The translations under genes were made by a program, and so were the position numbers. From Kosakonia oryzae (GTDB lineage: Bacteria; Pseudomonadota; Gammaproteobacteria; Enterobacterales; Enterobacteriaceae), in the NCBI RefSeq assembly GCF_001658025.2, contig NZ_CP014007.2, forward strand, positions 2,356,001 to 2,420,000: a DNA stretch of 64,000 bases. The letters run 5' to 3'. Shown in pieces: positions 28,132-37,073 of this stretch. The notes beneath the pieces were generated by a model. The model searched no databases and had not been told where the DNA came from. It saw nothing but the letters and a program-made list of their open reading frames with translations. The stretch's first letter is position 1, and the number at the start of each line of letters is the position of its first letter.

Positions 28132-28578
28132 ATGGAAATGGTGCTGCGGGCGTTGGCGATCTATTTCATCCTGTTACTGGTTTTTAAAGTGGTGGGGCGC
28201 CGCGCGTTATTAGAGATGACCAGCTTTGACCTGATTCTGCTGTTAATCATCAGTGAGGCCACGCAACAGGCGCTTCTCGGCAATGACTTTTCCGTTACCG
28301 GTGCAATGCTGACCATTATTACGCTGGTGGCGGTCGATATTTTGTTTGGGCTGGTGAAAAAATATCTCTCCGGGGCGGAGTCGGTCATTGATGGTTCGCC
28401 GGTTATCCTCGTTGAAAATGGCATTCCCCTTGTCGATAAACTGCAAAAAGTGGATGTCTCCTGCGATGATATTCTGGTCGCAGCGCGACAGAATCAGGGT
28501 ATTACCGAGTTGAGTAAAATCCGCTATGCCATTCTCGAACGCAATGGGCATATCTCCATTATTCCCGTTGAGGGGTAA
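28132..28578 (+). CDS. DUF421 (YetF-like) membrane protein
   Basis: A 148-residue protein with two to three membrane helices in the first 75 residues (IYFILLLVFKVVGRRAL, DLILLLIISEATQQALL). A small cytoplasmic alpha/beta domain follows with GSPVILVENG and ITELSKIRYAILERNG. These are signatures of the YetF/DUF421 family, members of which occur near stress genes and in spore coats. Shorter than Bacillus YetF (about 230), as is usual in proteobacteria. Paired with the upstream unknown. Confidence 0.85.
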   Translation: MEMVLRALAIYFILLLVFKVVGRRALLEMTSFDLILLLIISEATQQALLGNDFSVTGAMLTIITLVAVDILFGLVKKYLSGAESVIDGSPVILVENGIPLVDKLQKVDVSCDDILVAARQNQGITELSKIRYAILERNGHISIIPVEG

Positions 28579-28795
28579 GCCACGGTAAGCAAATGCACGC
28601 GGCGCGTTGTCCGGCTGCTTCCGGGCAACTCGCTTGTGTGCGGCGCTATTTATCTTTGCGGGCTTCGCCGCGTTTTGGATTTTTATGCTATTCGGCCTGT
28701 TTCCCCAGCCCACCAGCGCGGCGGCGTCTTGCCGGGCAAAAAAACACCAGTACAATGGGCAGACGCTGAATTCTCCCTTCTGTTAGCAGGCCGCC

Positions 28796-29581
28796 ATGAT
28801 CGTCATAAAAACCTTTTTCCTGAGCCTGCTGTGCATCACGCTGCTCTCCCTTGCCGTCAGCCTTGCTCAGGCAATGCACCAGCGGGACACGCGCACGCAG
28901 CACGGGTGGTGGGATGCCCGGCGTGATTCTGCCGGTATTGCGCCTGATGCGCGCATAAATGCCCAACTTGCTATCGTGCAGGTTTATGCCGCACCTACCT
29001 GGGGCTGGAAAGGGGCGGTGGCGGTGCATCCATGGATCATTTTCAAACGCGCCGGGGAAACACATTATAACCGCTACGAGGTGATTAGCTGGGGCGCAGG
29101 CGATAAGGTGCGGCGTAACAGTAATATTCCCGATGGCTACTGGTACGGCGCACAGCCGCGCTTGCTGGTCGATCACCGTGGCCCGCAGGCCGAAGCGATG
29201 ATCCCGCAGATTGAAGCGGCGATTGCCTCTTACCCGTGGCCGCAGACCTACCACGCCTGGCCTGGGCCGAACAGCAATACTTTTCTCGCGCATATCGGGC
29301 GCGAAGTCCCGGCGCTGAAGCTGGATCTGCCCGCCAATGCGGTCGGCAAAGATTTCCGCTCGCTGCGCAATCCGATTGGCCTGCCACCTTCCGGGCGCGG
29401 CGTGCAGGTCTCTCTGCTCGGTGTCGCAGGCGTAACGCTGGGGGCGGAAGAGGGGTTTGAACTCAATCTGCTGGGGCTGAATGTTGGGCTGGGTTTCACG
29501 CCGCTGCGCCTGCGTCTGCCGTTTATTGGCGGTCTCGGCAGCGACAATTTGCAGAAAGAGACCGCGGAACGCGCGCCGTAA
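28796..29581 (+). CDS. DUF3750 family protein
   Basis: A 261-residue protein with an N-terminal hydrophobic segment (residues 2-25, anchor or signal). A conserved domain follows with WGWKGAVAVHPW, HYNRYEVISWG and YHAWPGPNSNTF, the pattern of DUF3750 proteins. The conserved His, Trp and Asn residues suggest an enzyme, but no reaction is known. The C-terminus is glycine- and leucine-rich. Stands alone; the start has only a weak ribosome site. Confidence 0.75.
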   Translation: MIVIKTFFLSLLCITLLSLAVSLAQAMHQRDTRTQHGWWDARRDSAGIAPDARINAQLAIVQVYAAPTWGWKGAVAVHPWIIFKRAGETHYNRYEVISWGAGDKVRRNSNIPDGYWYGAQPRLLVDHRGPQAEAMIPQIEAAIASYPWPQTYHAWPGPNSNTFLAHIGREVPALKLDLPANAVGKDFRSLRNPIGLPPSGRGVQVSLLGVAGVTLGAEEGFELNLLGLNVGLGFTPLRLRLPFIGGLGSDNLQKETAERAP

Positions 29582-29646
29582 GCGCGGCGCTCCGCTGCCA
29601 GCATCCTGACCTGGCTCTGCTTATCCTCAGCCTGCAATAATGGCCT

Positions 29647-30603
29647 TCAGGGGCGCAGAATAATGCGCCCGAGCACGCGGTTCTCTTCGGCGTAACGGTG
29701 GGCTTCCACCACATCCTGTAGCGCAAACTCGCGATCAATAAGCACCCGTAACACGCCATCGCGCGCCTGCGCCAGCAGCCCGTCAACGGAGGCTCTGGCC
29801 TGTTCGTTAGCCAGTTCGCGCCCCCAGAATAGCCCGCTCAGCGTCTGATTGGCCTGCTGTAACGCCGCTAAATCGGCGCGGGTACTGCCCCCGGCGTTAC
29901 CGGCCAGCACCACGGTTCCGCCTTCTCGCAGGCAGGCGAAGGAGAGTTCCAGCGTGGAGCCCACCAGATCCAGCACGCTGTCCACGCCGCGCTGTTGGGT
30001 GAGCGTTTGCACCTCGGCCACAATATCCTGCTGGCGGTAATCAAGCGCCACATCAAGGCCCAGTTCGTGAAGTTTTGCCACGCGGGCGCTGCCGGAAAGT
30101 GTCGCCAGCACGCGCGCGCCACGCGCTTTCGCCAGTTGAATGGCCGCCACGCCAACGCCGCCCGCACCGCCCTGGATCAGCAGCGTTTCGCCCGCCTGAA
30201 GATGCAGGCGCGAAGAGAGCGCCCAGGCGGCGGTGCCAAAACTCACCGGGATCGCGGCGGCGGTCACCACATCCAGCCCATCGGGGATAACCCAGCTCCA
30301 TGCGGCGGGCGCAGCGCGGTATTGGGCATGTGAACCGTTAAGCGCAATAGTGGCAACGCGCTGGCCGGGCTGGCGGTTTTGCACATTTTTACCTACCGCC
30401 ACAATGGTGCCCGCCGCCGAATAGCCGGGGATAGTGCCCCGCGAAGAAGGGGCGGCGGTGGCGCGATTAATCACATCACCGCCTTCAAGGGCGATCGCTT
30501 CAACCTTAATCAATACCTCGTCTGCGCCGCAAACGGGCTGCGGCACATCGATATAGCGCAATACGTCCGGTTTTCCGGCCTGAAAATAGACAGCGGCTCT
30601 CAT
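29647..30603 (-). CDS. Quinone oxidoreductase-like NADPH dehydrogenase
   Basis: A 318-residue zinc-free medium-chain dehydrogenase of the QOR/zeta-crystallin type. The N-terminal GroES-like part has IPGYSAAGTIVAVG, and the NADPH-binding motif GGAGGVGVAAIQLAK is near residue 145. It probably reduces quinones or enones. The gene is divergent from the urea operon with 284 bp between starts and has no other partner. Confidence 0.85.
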   Translation of the reverse strand: MRAAVYFQAGKPDVLRYIDVPQPVCGADEVLIKVEAIALEGGDVINRATAAPSSRGTIPGYSAAGTIVAVGKNVQNRQPGQRVATIALNGSHAQYRAAPAAWSWVIPDGLDVVTAAAIPVSFGTAAWALSSRLHLQAGETLLIQGGAGGVGVAAIQLAKARGARVLATLSGSARVAKLHELGLDVALDYRQQDIVAEVQTLTQQRGVDSVLDLVGSTLELSFACLREGGTVVLAGNAGGSTRADLAALQQANQTLSGLFWGRELANEQARASVDGLLAQARDGVLRVLIDREFALQDVVEAHRYAEENRVLGRIILRP

Positions 30604-30731
30604 CTTTTCTCCTCGCTATTACGCAAAGGGCTCGCGCAGGTTTATAGGTTAATCAGGCAAAGAATAGCGGCATACCGCCATAATTGAATATTCTGATATT
30701 GCTTATAGATATCTGTTTTTCCAATAGTAAT

Positions 30732-30769
30732 TGCACTGCCATTGCGCGCAGATGTTCAGAAAGGGTGCA
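30732..30769 (+). promoter_or_regulatory. Two NtrC-like activator sites
   Basis: TGCACTGCCATTGCGCG (30732-30748) matches the NtrC consensus TGCACCAAAATGGTGCA at 10 of 17 positions, with GCAC-N7-GCGC half-sites. TGTTCAGAAAGGGTGCA (30753-30769) matches at 12 of 17 with a perfect right half. Their centres are 21 bp apart, two helical turns, and lie about 100 and 120 bp upstream of the predicted start of transcription. Match counts were made by eye. Confidence 0.5.
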
Positions 30770-30817
30770 GGTGGTTTTTGAAAAAACAGGCACAAAATAG
30801 CGTTTTTACTTTAAAAA

Positions 30818-30830
30818 CAAGGTATTGAAT
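30818..30830 (-). promoter_or_regulatory. IHF-like site
   Basis: Read on the minus strand, this 13-mer matches the IHF consensus WATCAANNNNTTR at all defined positions but one. It lies between the NtrC-like sites and the -24/-12 element, where a bend would bring activator and sigma-54 polymerase together. Confidence 0.4.
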
Positions 30831-30833
30831 TTC

Positions 30834-30849
30834 TGGCATGCCGCTTGCT
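30834..30849 (+). promoter_or_regulatory. Sigma-54 promoter of the urea operon
   Basis: TGGCATGCCGCTTGCT matches the consensus TGGCACGN4TTGCW except for one base (T in place of C at the sixth position), with the invariant GG and GC 12 bp apart. The predicted transcription start near 30860 leaves a 27-base leader to ATG 30888, which fits. This places urea import and degradation under nitrogen control. Confidence 0.75.
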
Positions 30850-30887
30850 GATTGAATTCCATCTTGTATACCAACAGGAATTCAACG

Positions 30888-32690
30888 ATGGCGTTAATGA
30901 CAGGAAAAACACTGGCTGCATGGCAGCAGCGCATCCGGCAGGAGAGTGAGTCGGTTTATTCGCTTTTAAAAGCGCATATAGATGCTTTATCCCTTGAGGA
31001 TAATGCCTGGCTGGTGATCGCCAGCGACGCGCAGTTGCAGGCGCAAATTACTGCGTTACTGCCGCTGTACCGCAATAACCCGGATGCGTTTCCGCTGTTC
31101 GGCGTACCTTTCGCCGTCAAAGACAATGTGGATGTGGCGGGCTGGCCGACCACGGCGGCGTGCCCGGCGCTCGAATTTATCGCTGAAAGAGATGCCACTG
31201 CCGTCGCCCGGCTGAAAGCGGCGGGGGCGATTGTGATTGGTAAAACCAACCTCGATCAGTTCGCCACCGGGCTGGTCGGCACGCGTTCCCCCTACGGTGC
31301 GGTGCCAAACACTTTTGATCCGGCGTATGTCAGCGGCGGTTCCAGTTCGGGATCGGCTTCGGTGGTGGCGCGTGGCCTGGTGCCGTTTGCCTTTGGTACC
31401 GACACCGCCGGTTCGGGCCGCGTGCCTGCCGGGTTTAACAATATTGTCGGGCTGAAGCCAACCAAAGGCTGGCTCTCTGCAACCGGCGTGCTGCCTGCTT
31501 GTCGTCTGAATGACACGCTGTCGGTGTTTGCCCTGACGGTGGAAGATGCGTTTTACATTGCGACGCTGGCGGGTGGCGCAGACAGTGAAGATGCCTATTC
31601 GCGCGTTAACCCGGCAACCGCGCCGGCGGCCATCCCGCAAAACCCGGTTTTCGCTATCCCGGCAGAGCTGCGTTTCTTTGGCGATGCGCAGGCTGAAGCC
31701 GCCTGGCTGAAGGCGCTGGAGGCGTTGCGTGCCGGCGGCGCAACGTTGCAGCCGATCGATTTCTCGCCGTTCTACCAGCTTGCTGAGCAGCTTTATCAGG
31801 GGCCGTGGGTGGCGGAACGTACCGCCTCTGTCGGCGAGATGCTGCAACACCCGGAGCAGATGGACCCCACCGTGCACACCATTATTTCCGCCGGGTTGAA
31901 CTACAGCGCGGTGGATGCCTTTAACGCGGAGTACCTGCGTGCAGAGCTGACGCAAAAAATTCAGCGCGCCCTGAGCGAGGTTGATGCGCTGGTGGTCCCG
32001 ACATCGCCTACCATCCATACGCTGGAAGAGATGAAGCAGGAGCCGATTCTCTTCAACTCGCAGTTTGGCACCTACACCAACTTTACCAATCTTGCTGATC
32101 TTTGTGCGCTGGCCTTGCCTGCGCCATTTCGCGCCGACGGTTTACCGGCCGGGATCACGCTGATCGCCCCGGCCTGGCATGACCGTGCGCTGGCGGATTT
32201 TGGCCTGCGCTGGCAGCAGCAACTGGCGCTGCCGCTCGGCGCGACCGGCCAGCCATTCACTCCGCCAGCGATGGCATTACCGGTTTCTCAACACCATGTT
32301 CGCGTTGCCGTAGTAGGTGCGCATCTGCGCGGCATGCCGCTGAACTTCCAGCTCACCAGCCGCGATGCCGCGTTTGTCGAAGCCACCGAAACCGCGCCGT
32401 GCTACCGGCTGTATGCACTGGCAAACACCACACCGCCCAAGCCGGGCATTGCCCGCCAGGCGCAGGGCGCGGCCATTGCGGTGGAGCTGTGGGATATCCC
32501 GCTCGCGCGTTTTGGTGAATTTGTCGCGGAGATCCCCGCGCCGCTCGGTATTGGTTCGCTGGAGCTGGCCGATGGCCGCTGGGTGAAAGGGTTTATCTGC
32601 GAACCGGCAGCGCTGCACGATGCCACCGACATTACTGAATTTAAAGGCTGGCGTAACTGGATTGCCCGCCAGGAGAGCAAACATGTTTAA
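30888..32690 (+). CDS. atzF: Allophanate hydrolase
   Basis: A 600-residue amidase-signature enzyme. The catalytic triad is visible as Lys78 (VKDN), Ser152 (GGSSSGS) and Ser176 (TAGSGR), with the usual 24-residue spacing of the serines. A C-terminal domain of about 150 residues is typical of full allophanate hydrolases. It converts allophanate to ammonia and CO2, the second step after urea carboxylase. ATG 30888 is chosen because AGGA sits 8 bases upstream and it lies just after the sigma-54 element. The gene overlaps the carboxylase start by 8 bases. Confidence 0.93.
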   Translation: MALMTGKTLAAWQQRIRQESESVYSLLKAHIDALSLEDNAWLVIASDAQLQAQITALLPLYRNNPDAFPLFGVPFAVKDNVDVAGWPTTAACPALEFIAERDATAVARLKAAGAIVIGKTNLDQFATGLVGTRSPYGAVPNTFDPAYVSGGSSSGSASVVARGLVPFAFGTDTAGSGRVPAGFNNIVGLKPTKGWLSATGVLPACRLNDTLSVFALTVEDAFYIATLAGGADSEDAYSRVNPATAPAAIPQNPVFAIPAELRFFGDAQAEAAWLKALEALRAGGATLQPIDFSPFYQLAEQLYQGPWVAERTASVGEMLQHPEQMDPTVHTIISAGLNYSAVDAFNAEYLRAELTQKIQRALSEVDALVVPTSPTIHTLEEMKQEPILFNSQFGTYTNFTNLADLCALALPAPFRADGLPAGITLIAPAWHDRALADFGLRWQQQLALPLGATGQPFTPPAMALPVSQHHVRVAVVGAHLRGMPLNFQLTSRDAAFVEATETAPCYRLYALANTTPPKPGIARQAQGAAIAVELWDIPLARFGEFVAEIPAPLGIGSLELADGRWVKGFICEPAALHDATDITEFKGWRNWIARQESKHV

Positions 32691-35600
32691 CACCGTACTG
32701 ATTGCCAACCGGGGCGAAATTGCCTGTCGCGCCATCCGCACGCTGCAACGTCTGGGTATCAAAAGCGTGGCGGTCTATTCCGACGCTGATAAAAATGCCG
32801 AACATGTCAAACAGGCCGATATTGCCGTGGCACTCGGCGGCGAAAAGGCCAGCGACAGTTATCTGCGTATCGACAAAATCATCGCCGCAGCGCAGGAAAC
32901 GGGGGCACAGGCTATCTGGCCGGGTTACGGATTTTTGTCGGAAAGCCTGCCGTTTGCCGCCGCCTGTGAACAGGCGGGCATTGTTTTTGTCGGCCCGACG
33001 GCACAACAGATTGGTGAGTTTGGGCTGAAACATCGGGCGCGCGAGCTGGCTGCCGAGGCGGGCGTGCCGATGACGCCGGGCACCGGGCTGCTCGACTCGC
33101 TGGATGCAGCGCTGGCAGCCGCAGCGAATATTGGCTATCCGGTGATGCTGAAAAGCACGGCGGGCGGCGGTGGTATTGGTCTGACGCGCTGCGCCAATGC
33201 GCAGGCGCTCCATGATGCCTGGGAGAGCGTGCGGCGGCTTGGCGAACAGTTTTTTAGCGACGCCGGCGTGTTTGTCGAGCGCTGCATCGATCGCGCGCGG
33301 CATATTGAAGTGCAGATCTTTGGCGACGGCAAAGGCAATGTCGTGGCGCTCGGCGAGCGCGACTGCTCATTGCAGCGCCGCAACCAGAAAGTGGTGGAAG
33401 AAACCCCGGCGCCAAACCTGCCAGCCACTACCCGTGAAGCGCTGCTCAGCGCGGCGGTGCAGCTTGGCAAACTGGTCAATTACCGCAGCGCGGGCACCGT
33501 GGAATTTATCTACGACGCGCAGCGGGATGCGTTCTACTTTCTGGAGGTCAACACCCGTTTGCAGGTGGAGCATCCGGTCACCGAGTGCGTTACCGGGCTG
33601 GATCTGGTCGAGTGCATGCTGCGCGTGGCGGCGGATGAAGCGATTGACTGGGGGCGTCTGCAACAGGCACCGCAAGGCGCGGCCATCGAAGTGCGTATCT
33701 ATGCCGAAAACCCGCTGAAAAACTTCCAGCCCAGTCCTGGCGTATTAACCGAAGTGGCTTTCCCGCAGGGTGTGCGTGTGGATACCGGCGTGACCACCGG
33801 CAGTGAAGTGTCGGCATTTTATGATCCGATGATCGCCAAACTGATTGTTCATGGCGACAGCCGCGAAGAGGCGCTGGCAAAATTGCAGGCGGCGCTCGAC
33901 GCCACCCGCCTGCACGGCATTACCACCAACCTGGATTATCTGCGCCAGATCACCGCCAGCGAAGCCTTCCGTCATGGCAGCATGTGGACGCGGATGCTCG
34001 ACAGTGTTGACGCGCACGCGCCGGTGATTGAGGTGCTGCAACCGGGAACCTGGAGCAGCGTTCAGGATTATCCGGGCCGCCTCGGTTATTGGGATATCGG
34101 CGTGCCGCCTTCCGGCCCGATGGATGATTTTGCTTTCCGCCTGGCCAACCGCATTGTTGGTAACCACGAGGCGGCGGCGGGGCTGGAGTTCACCCTGCAA
34201 GGTCCGGTGCTGCAATTTCACAGCGCAGCGGTGATCGCCCTGACCGGGGCAGATTGTCAGGCGACGCTGGATGGCGAAGCGGTGCCATTATGGCAACCGA
34301 TCACCGTTAACGCCGGGCAGATTCTGGCGTATGGGCGCGCGCAGGTCGGCTGCCGCGCGTATCTCGCGGTGCGTAACGGCATTGATGTGCCGCAATACCT
34401 TGGCAGCCGCTCCACCTTTGCACTCGGGCAGTTTGGCGGCCACGCCGGACGCACGCTGAAAGTCGCCGATCTGCTGCCGATTTCGCGCCCGCAACTGGCC
34501 GCCTGTACTACGCCCGCGCCGGTGAGCGAACCCCAGGCGATTAGCCCGTCGCTGATCCCGGAGTATGGCGAACTGTGGCGCATTGGTGTGCTGTACGGGC
34601 CGCACGGCGCGCCGGATTTCTTTACCCAGGACGCGATCGACGAGTTCTTCGCCAGCGACTGGCAAGTGCATTACAACTCAAACCGCCTCGGCGTGCGGCT
34701 GGTTGGGCCGAAACCAAGCTGGACGCGGCCAAACGGCGGTGAAGCCGGTCTGCACCCCTCTAACGTTCACGACTGCGAATACGCCATTGGCGCAATTAAC
34801 TTTACCGGCGACTTCCCGGTGATCCTTACCCGCGATGGCCCGAGCCTCGGCGGTTTTGTCTGCCCGGTGACCATCGCTAAAGCCGAGCTGTGGAAAGTCG
34901 GGCAGGTCAAACCGGGCGATCGCATCCGCTTCTACCCGATCAGCGTGGAAGAGGCGGTGGCGCGGGAAAAAGCGCAGGAGCGCAGCATTGAGACGCTGCA
35001 TGCCAGCCAACTGGCGGAATTCACTACGCCATCCCTTGCCGATCGCGACGGCGTTTCTGCCACCGCGCTGGTGTCGCTGCCTGCCGCTGCTGGCGCACCG
35101 GCGATTGTCTATCGCCAGGCCGGGGATAACTACATTCTGATTGAGTATGGCGACAACGTGCTGGATCTGGCGCTGCGTCTGCGTGTTCACCTGCTGATGG
35201 AACAACTGCGCAAACGGGCGCATCCGGGCGTGAAAGAGCTGTCGCCAGGCGTGCGTTCTTTGCAGGTGCGTTATGACAGCCTCGCCATTAGCCAGCAGGA
35301 ACTGGTAGCGCTGCTGCTGGAGCTGGAGTCGCACATTGGCGATGTCAGCCAGATGAAAGTGCCATCACGCATTGTGCATCTGCCGATGGCGTTTGAAGAC
35401 AGCGCCACGCTGGATGCGGTCAGCCGCTACAAAGACACGGTGCGCGCGACAGCGCCGTGGTTGCCTAACAACGTCGACTTTATTCAGCGTATCAACGGCC
35501 TGGCAAGCCGCGAAGCGGTGAAGGCGACGATTTTTGACGCCAGCTATCTGATCCTGGGCCTTGGCGATGTCTATCTCGGCGCACCCTGCGCGGTGCCGAT

Positions 35601-36297
35601 CGATCCGCGTCATCGTCTGCTGAGTTCCAAATATAACCCGGCGCGTACCTTTACCGCCGAAGGCACCGTTGGGATCGGCGGGATGTACATGTGCATCTAC
35701 GGCATGGATTCCCCCGGCGGCTATCAACTGGTGGGCCGCACGCTGCCTATCTGGAACAAGTTCCTCAAAAACGCGCAATTTGCCGCCAACGAGCCGTGGC
35801 TGCTGCACTTCTTCGACCAGGTGCGCTTCTACCCGGTGAGTGAAGCGGAACTTACTCAGTTACGTGACGATTTCCGCGAAGGCCGCGCCACCATCCGCAT
35901 TGAAGAGACGGTGTTTGATTTCCCGCAGCATTTGCAGTTCCTGCGCGATAACGCCGCCGACATTGCCGAATTCCGCACCCGCCAGGCGGAAGCCTTCGAA
36001 GCGGAAGTGGAGCGCTGGCAACTGGACGATCAGGCCAGCGTAGCGGAAAGCCAGCCGCCGGAAGCAATCGCCGAGGATGACGACGCATTGCCGGTGTGCG
36101 CCGATATGAGCGGCAACATCTGGAAGGTGCTGGTTAATCCCGGCGATGCCGTGACGGAAGGCCAGCCGCTGGTGATCGTCGAAGCGATGAAGATGGAGCT
36201 GGCCATCAACGCGCCGCAGAGCGGCAAGGTTAAACGTATTGCCTGCCAGCCGGGGCGTCCGGTTAGCCCCGGCGACACGCTGCTGTGGCTGGAATAA
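32683..36297 (+). CDS. uca: Urea carboxylase
   Basis: A 1204-residue biotin enzyme. An N-terminal biotin carboxylase (IANRGEIACRAIRT, GGGGIG, ERDCSLQRRNQK) is followed by KipA- and KipI-like carboxyltransferase halves (PGTWSSVQDYPGRLGYWDIG, YGDNVLDLALRLRV). The C-terminal biotinyl domain has Lys1170 in EAMKMEL. It carboxylates urea to allophanate using ATP and bicarbonate. Some family members are guanidine carboxylases, but the adjacent urea importer and absence of recognisable UAAP partner genes favour urea. The ATG overlaps the atzF stop region, so translation is coupled. Confidence 0.93.
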   Translation: MFNTVLIANRGEIACRAIRTLQRLGIKSVAVYSDADKNAEHVKQADIAVALGGEKASDSYLRIDKIIAAAQETGAQAIWPGYGFLSESLPFAAACEQAGIVFVGPTAQQIGEFGLKHRARELAAEAGVPMTPGTGLLDSLDAALAAAANIGYPVMLKSTAGGGGIGLTRCANAQALHDAWESVRRLGEQFFSDAGVFVERCIDRARHIEVQIFGDGKGNVVALGERDCSLQRRNQKVVEETPAPNLPATTREALLSAAVQLGKLVNYRSAGTVEFIYDAQRDAFYFLEVNTRLQVEHPVTECVTGLDLVECMLRVAADEAIDWGRLQQAPQGAAIEVRIYAENPLKNFQPSPGVLTEVAFPQGVRVDTGVTTGSEVSAFYDPMIAKLIVHGDSREEALAKLQAALDATRLHGITTNLDYLRQITASEAFRHGSMWTRMLDSVDAHAPVIEVLQPGTWSSVQDYPGRLGYWDIGVPPSGPMDDFAFRLANRIVGNHEAAAGLEFTLQGPVLQFHSAAVIALTGADCQATLDGEAVPLWQPITVNAGQILAYGRAQVGCRAYLAVRNGIDVPQYLGSRSTFALGQFGGHAGRTLKVADLLPISRPQLAACTTPAPVSEPQAISPSLIPEYGELWRIGVLYGPHGAPDFFTQDAIDEFFASDWQVHYNSNRLGVRLVGPKPSWTRPNGGEAGLHPSNVHDCEYAIGAINFTGDFPVILTRDGPSLGGFVCPVTIAKAELWKVGQVKPGDRIRFYPISVEEAVAREKAQERSIETLHASQLAEFTTPSLADRDGVSATALVSLPAAAGAPAIVYRQAGDNYILIEYGDNVLDLALRLRVHLLMEQLRKRAHPGVKELSPGVRSLQVRYDSLAISQQELVALLLELESHIGDVSQMKVPSRIVHLPMAFEDSATLDAVSRYKDTVRATAPWLPNNVDFIQRINGLASREAVKATIFDASYLILGLGDVYLGAPCAVPIDPRHRLLSSKYNPARTFTAEGTVGIGGMYMCIYGMDSPGGYQLVGRTLPIWNKFLKNAQFAANEPWLLHFFDQVRFYPVSEAELTQLRDDFREGRATIRIEETVFDFPQHLQFLRDNAADIAEFRTRQAEAFEAEVERWQLDDQASVAESQPPEAIAEDDDALPVCADMSGNIWKVLVNPGDAVTEGQPLVIVEAMKMELAINAPQSGKVKRIACQPGRPVSPGDTLLWLE

Positions 36298-36306
36298 GGG
36301 AGACGG

Positions 36307-37008
36307 ATGATGAGCGAGAAGGGCAATAAAAAACGCACCGTCGGCCTGGCGGAGCGCATTTATCACGAACTGAAAAACGACATCTTTGATTTTCGCTTAA
36401 TGCCGGGCGCGCATTTCAGCGAAAACGAGATCTCCGAGCGGATGTCGGCCAGCCGTACCCCGGTGCGGCAGGCGCTGTTCTGGCTTGAGCATGAAGGGTA
36501 TGTGCAGGTTTACTCGCGCAGCGGCTGGCAGGTAAAACCTTTTGATTTCAATTATTTCGAAGCGCTGTACGACTTTCGTATCGTACTGGAAAGGGAAGCG
36601 GTACGTCGCTTATGCGGCATGCCGCCGGGCATCTGTTCAGAACATCTGGCGCCGCTGGTCAGCTTCTGGATTGACGCGCCGCGCATGGAGCCGAGCAAAG
36701 CGTTATCGCTGCAGGATGAGCAATTTCACACCACGCTGGTACGCGCCAGCGGCAACAGTGAAATGGTACGGGTACATGTGGAGTTGACCGAGAAGATGCG
36801 CATCATCCGCCATCTTGATTTCACCCGCAATGACCGTGTGGATGCGACCTACAACGAACATGCCCGTGTTTTACAGGCGATCCTGAAACAGCAAACCGAG
36901 GAGGCGCAGCGCATTCTGACCGAGCACATTTCTCAGAGCAAAGCCGAGGTCAGGAAAATCACCTTACACATGCTCCAGCAGGCAAGTTTACAACCCGTTT
37001 CACCGTAG
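36307..37008 (+). CDS. GntR-family (FCD) regulator within the urea operon
   Basis: A 233-residue regulator. The N-terminal winged helix contains SENEISERMSASRTPVRQAL, and a C-terminal all-helical FCD domain follows (FRIVLEREAVRRL, FHTTLVRASGN). FCD regulators usually sense small organic acids or related metabolites. It lies 9 bp after the carboxylase and 65 bp before urtA, so it is probably co-transcribed and may sense urea or allophanate; that is inference. Two adjacent ATGs (36307, 36310) follow GGGAGACGG. Confidence 0.9.
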   Translation: MMSEKGNKKRTVGLAERIYHELKNDIFDFRLMPGAHFSENEISERMSASRTPVRQALFWLEHEGYVQVYSRSGWQVKPFDFNYFEALYDFRIVLEREAVRRLCGMPPGICSEHLAPLVSFWIDAPRMEPSKALSLQDEQFHTTLVRASGNSEMVRVHVELTEKMRIIRHLDFTRNDRVDATYNEHARVLQAILKQQTEEAQRILTEHISQSKAEVRKITLHMLQQASLQPVSP

Positions 37009-37073
37009 CCGTGGTTCCGCCCCGTCGTCCGGCGGGGAATTTTAATCACTCAATATCATTTAGGGGTTTTGTA

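Noticed and set aside
30604-30887. Guanidine (ykkC-type) riboswitch before atzF-uca
   Set aside because: Looked for because some carboxylases of this family use guanidine; no recognisable conserved core was seen and the leader after the sigma-54 element is only about 27 bases.
31056-32018. Minus-strand open frame of 320 codons
   Set aside because: Antisense to allophanate hydrolase, which has an intact catalytic triad.
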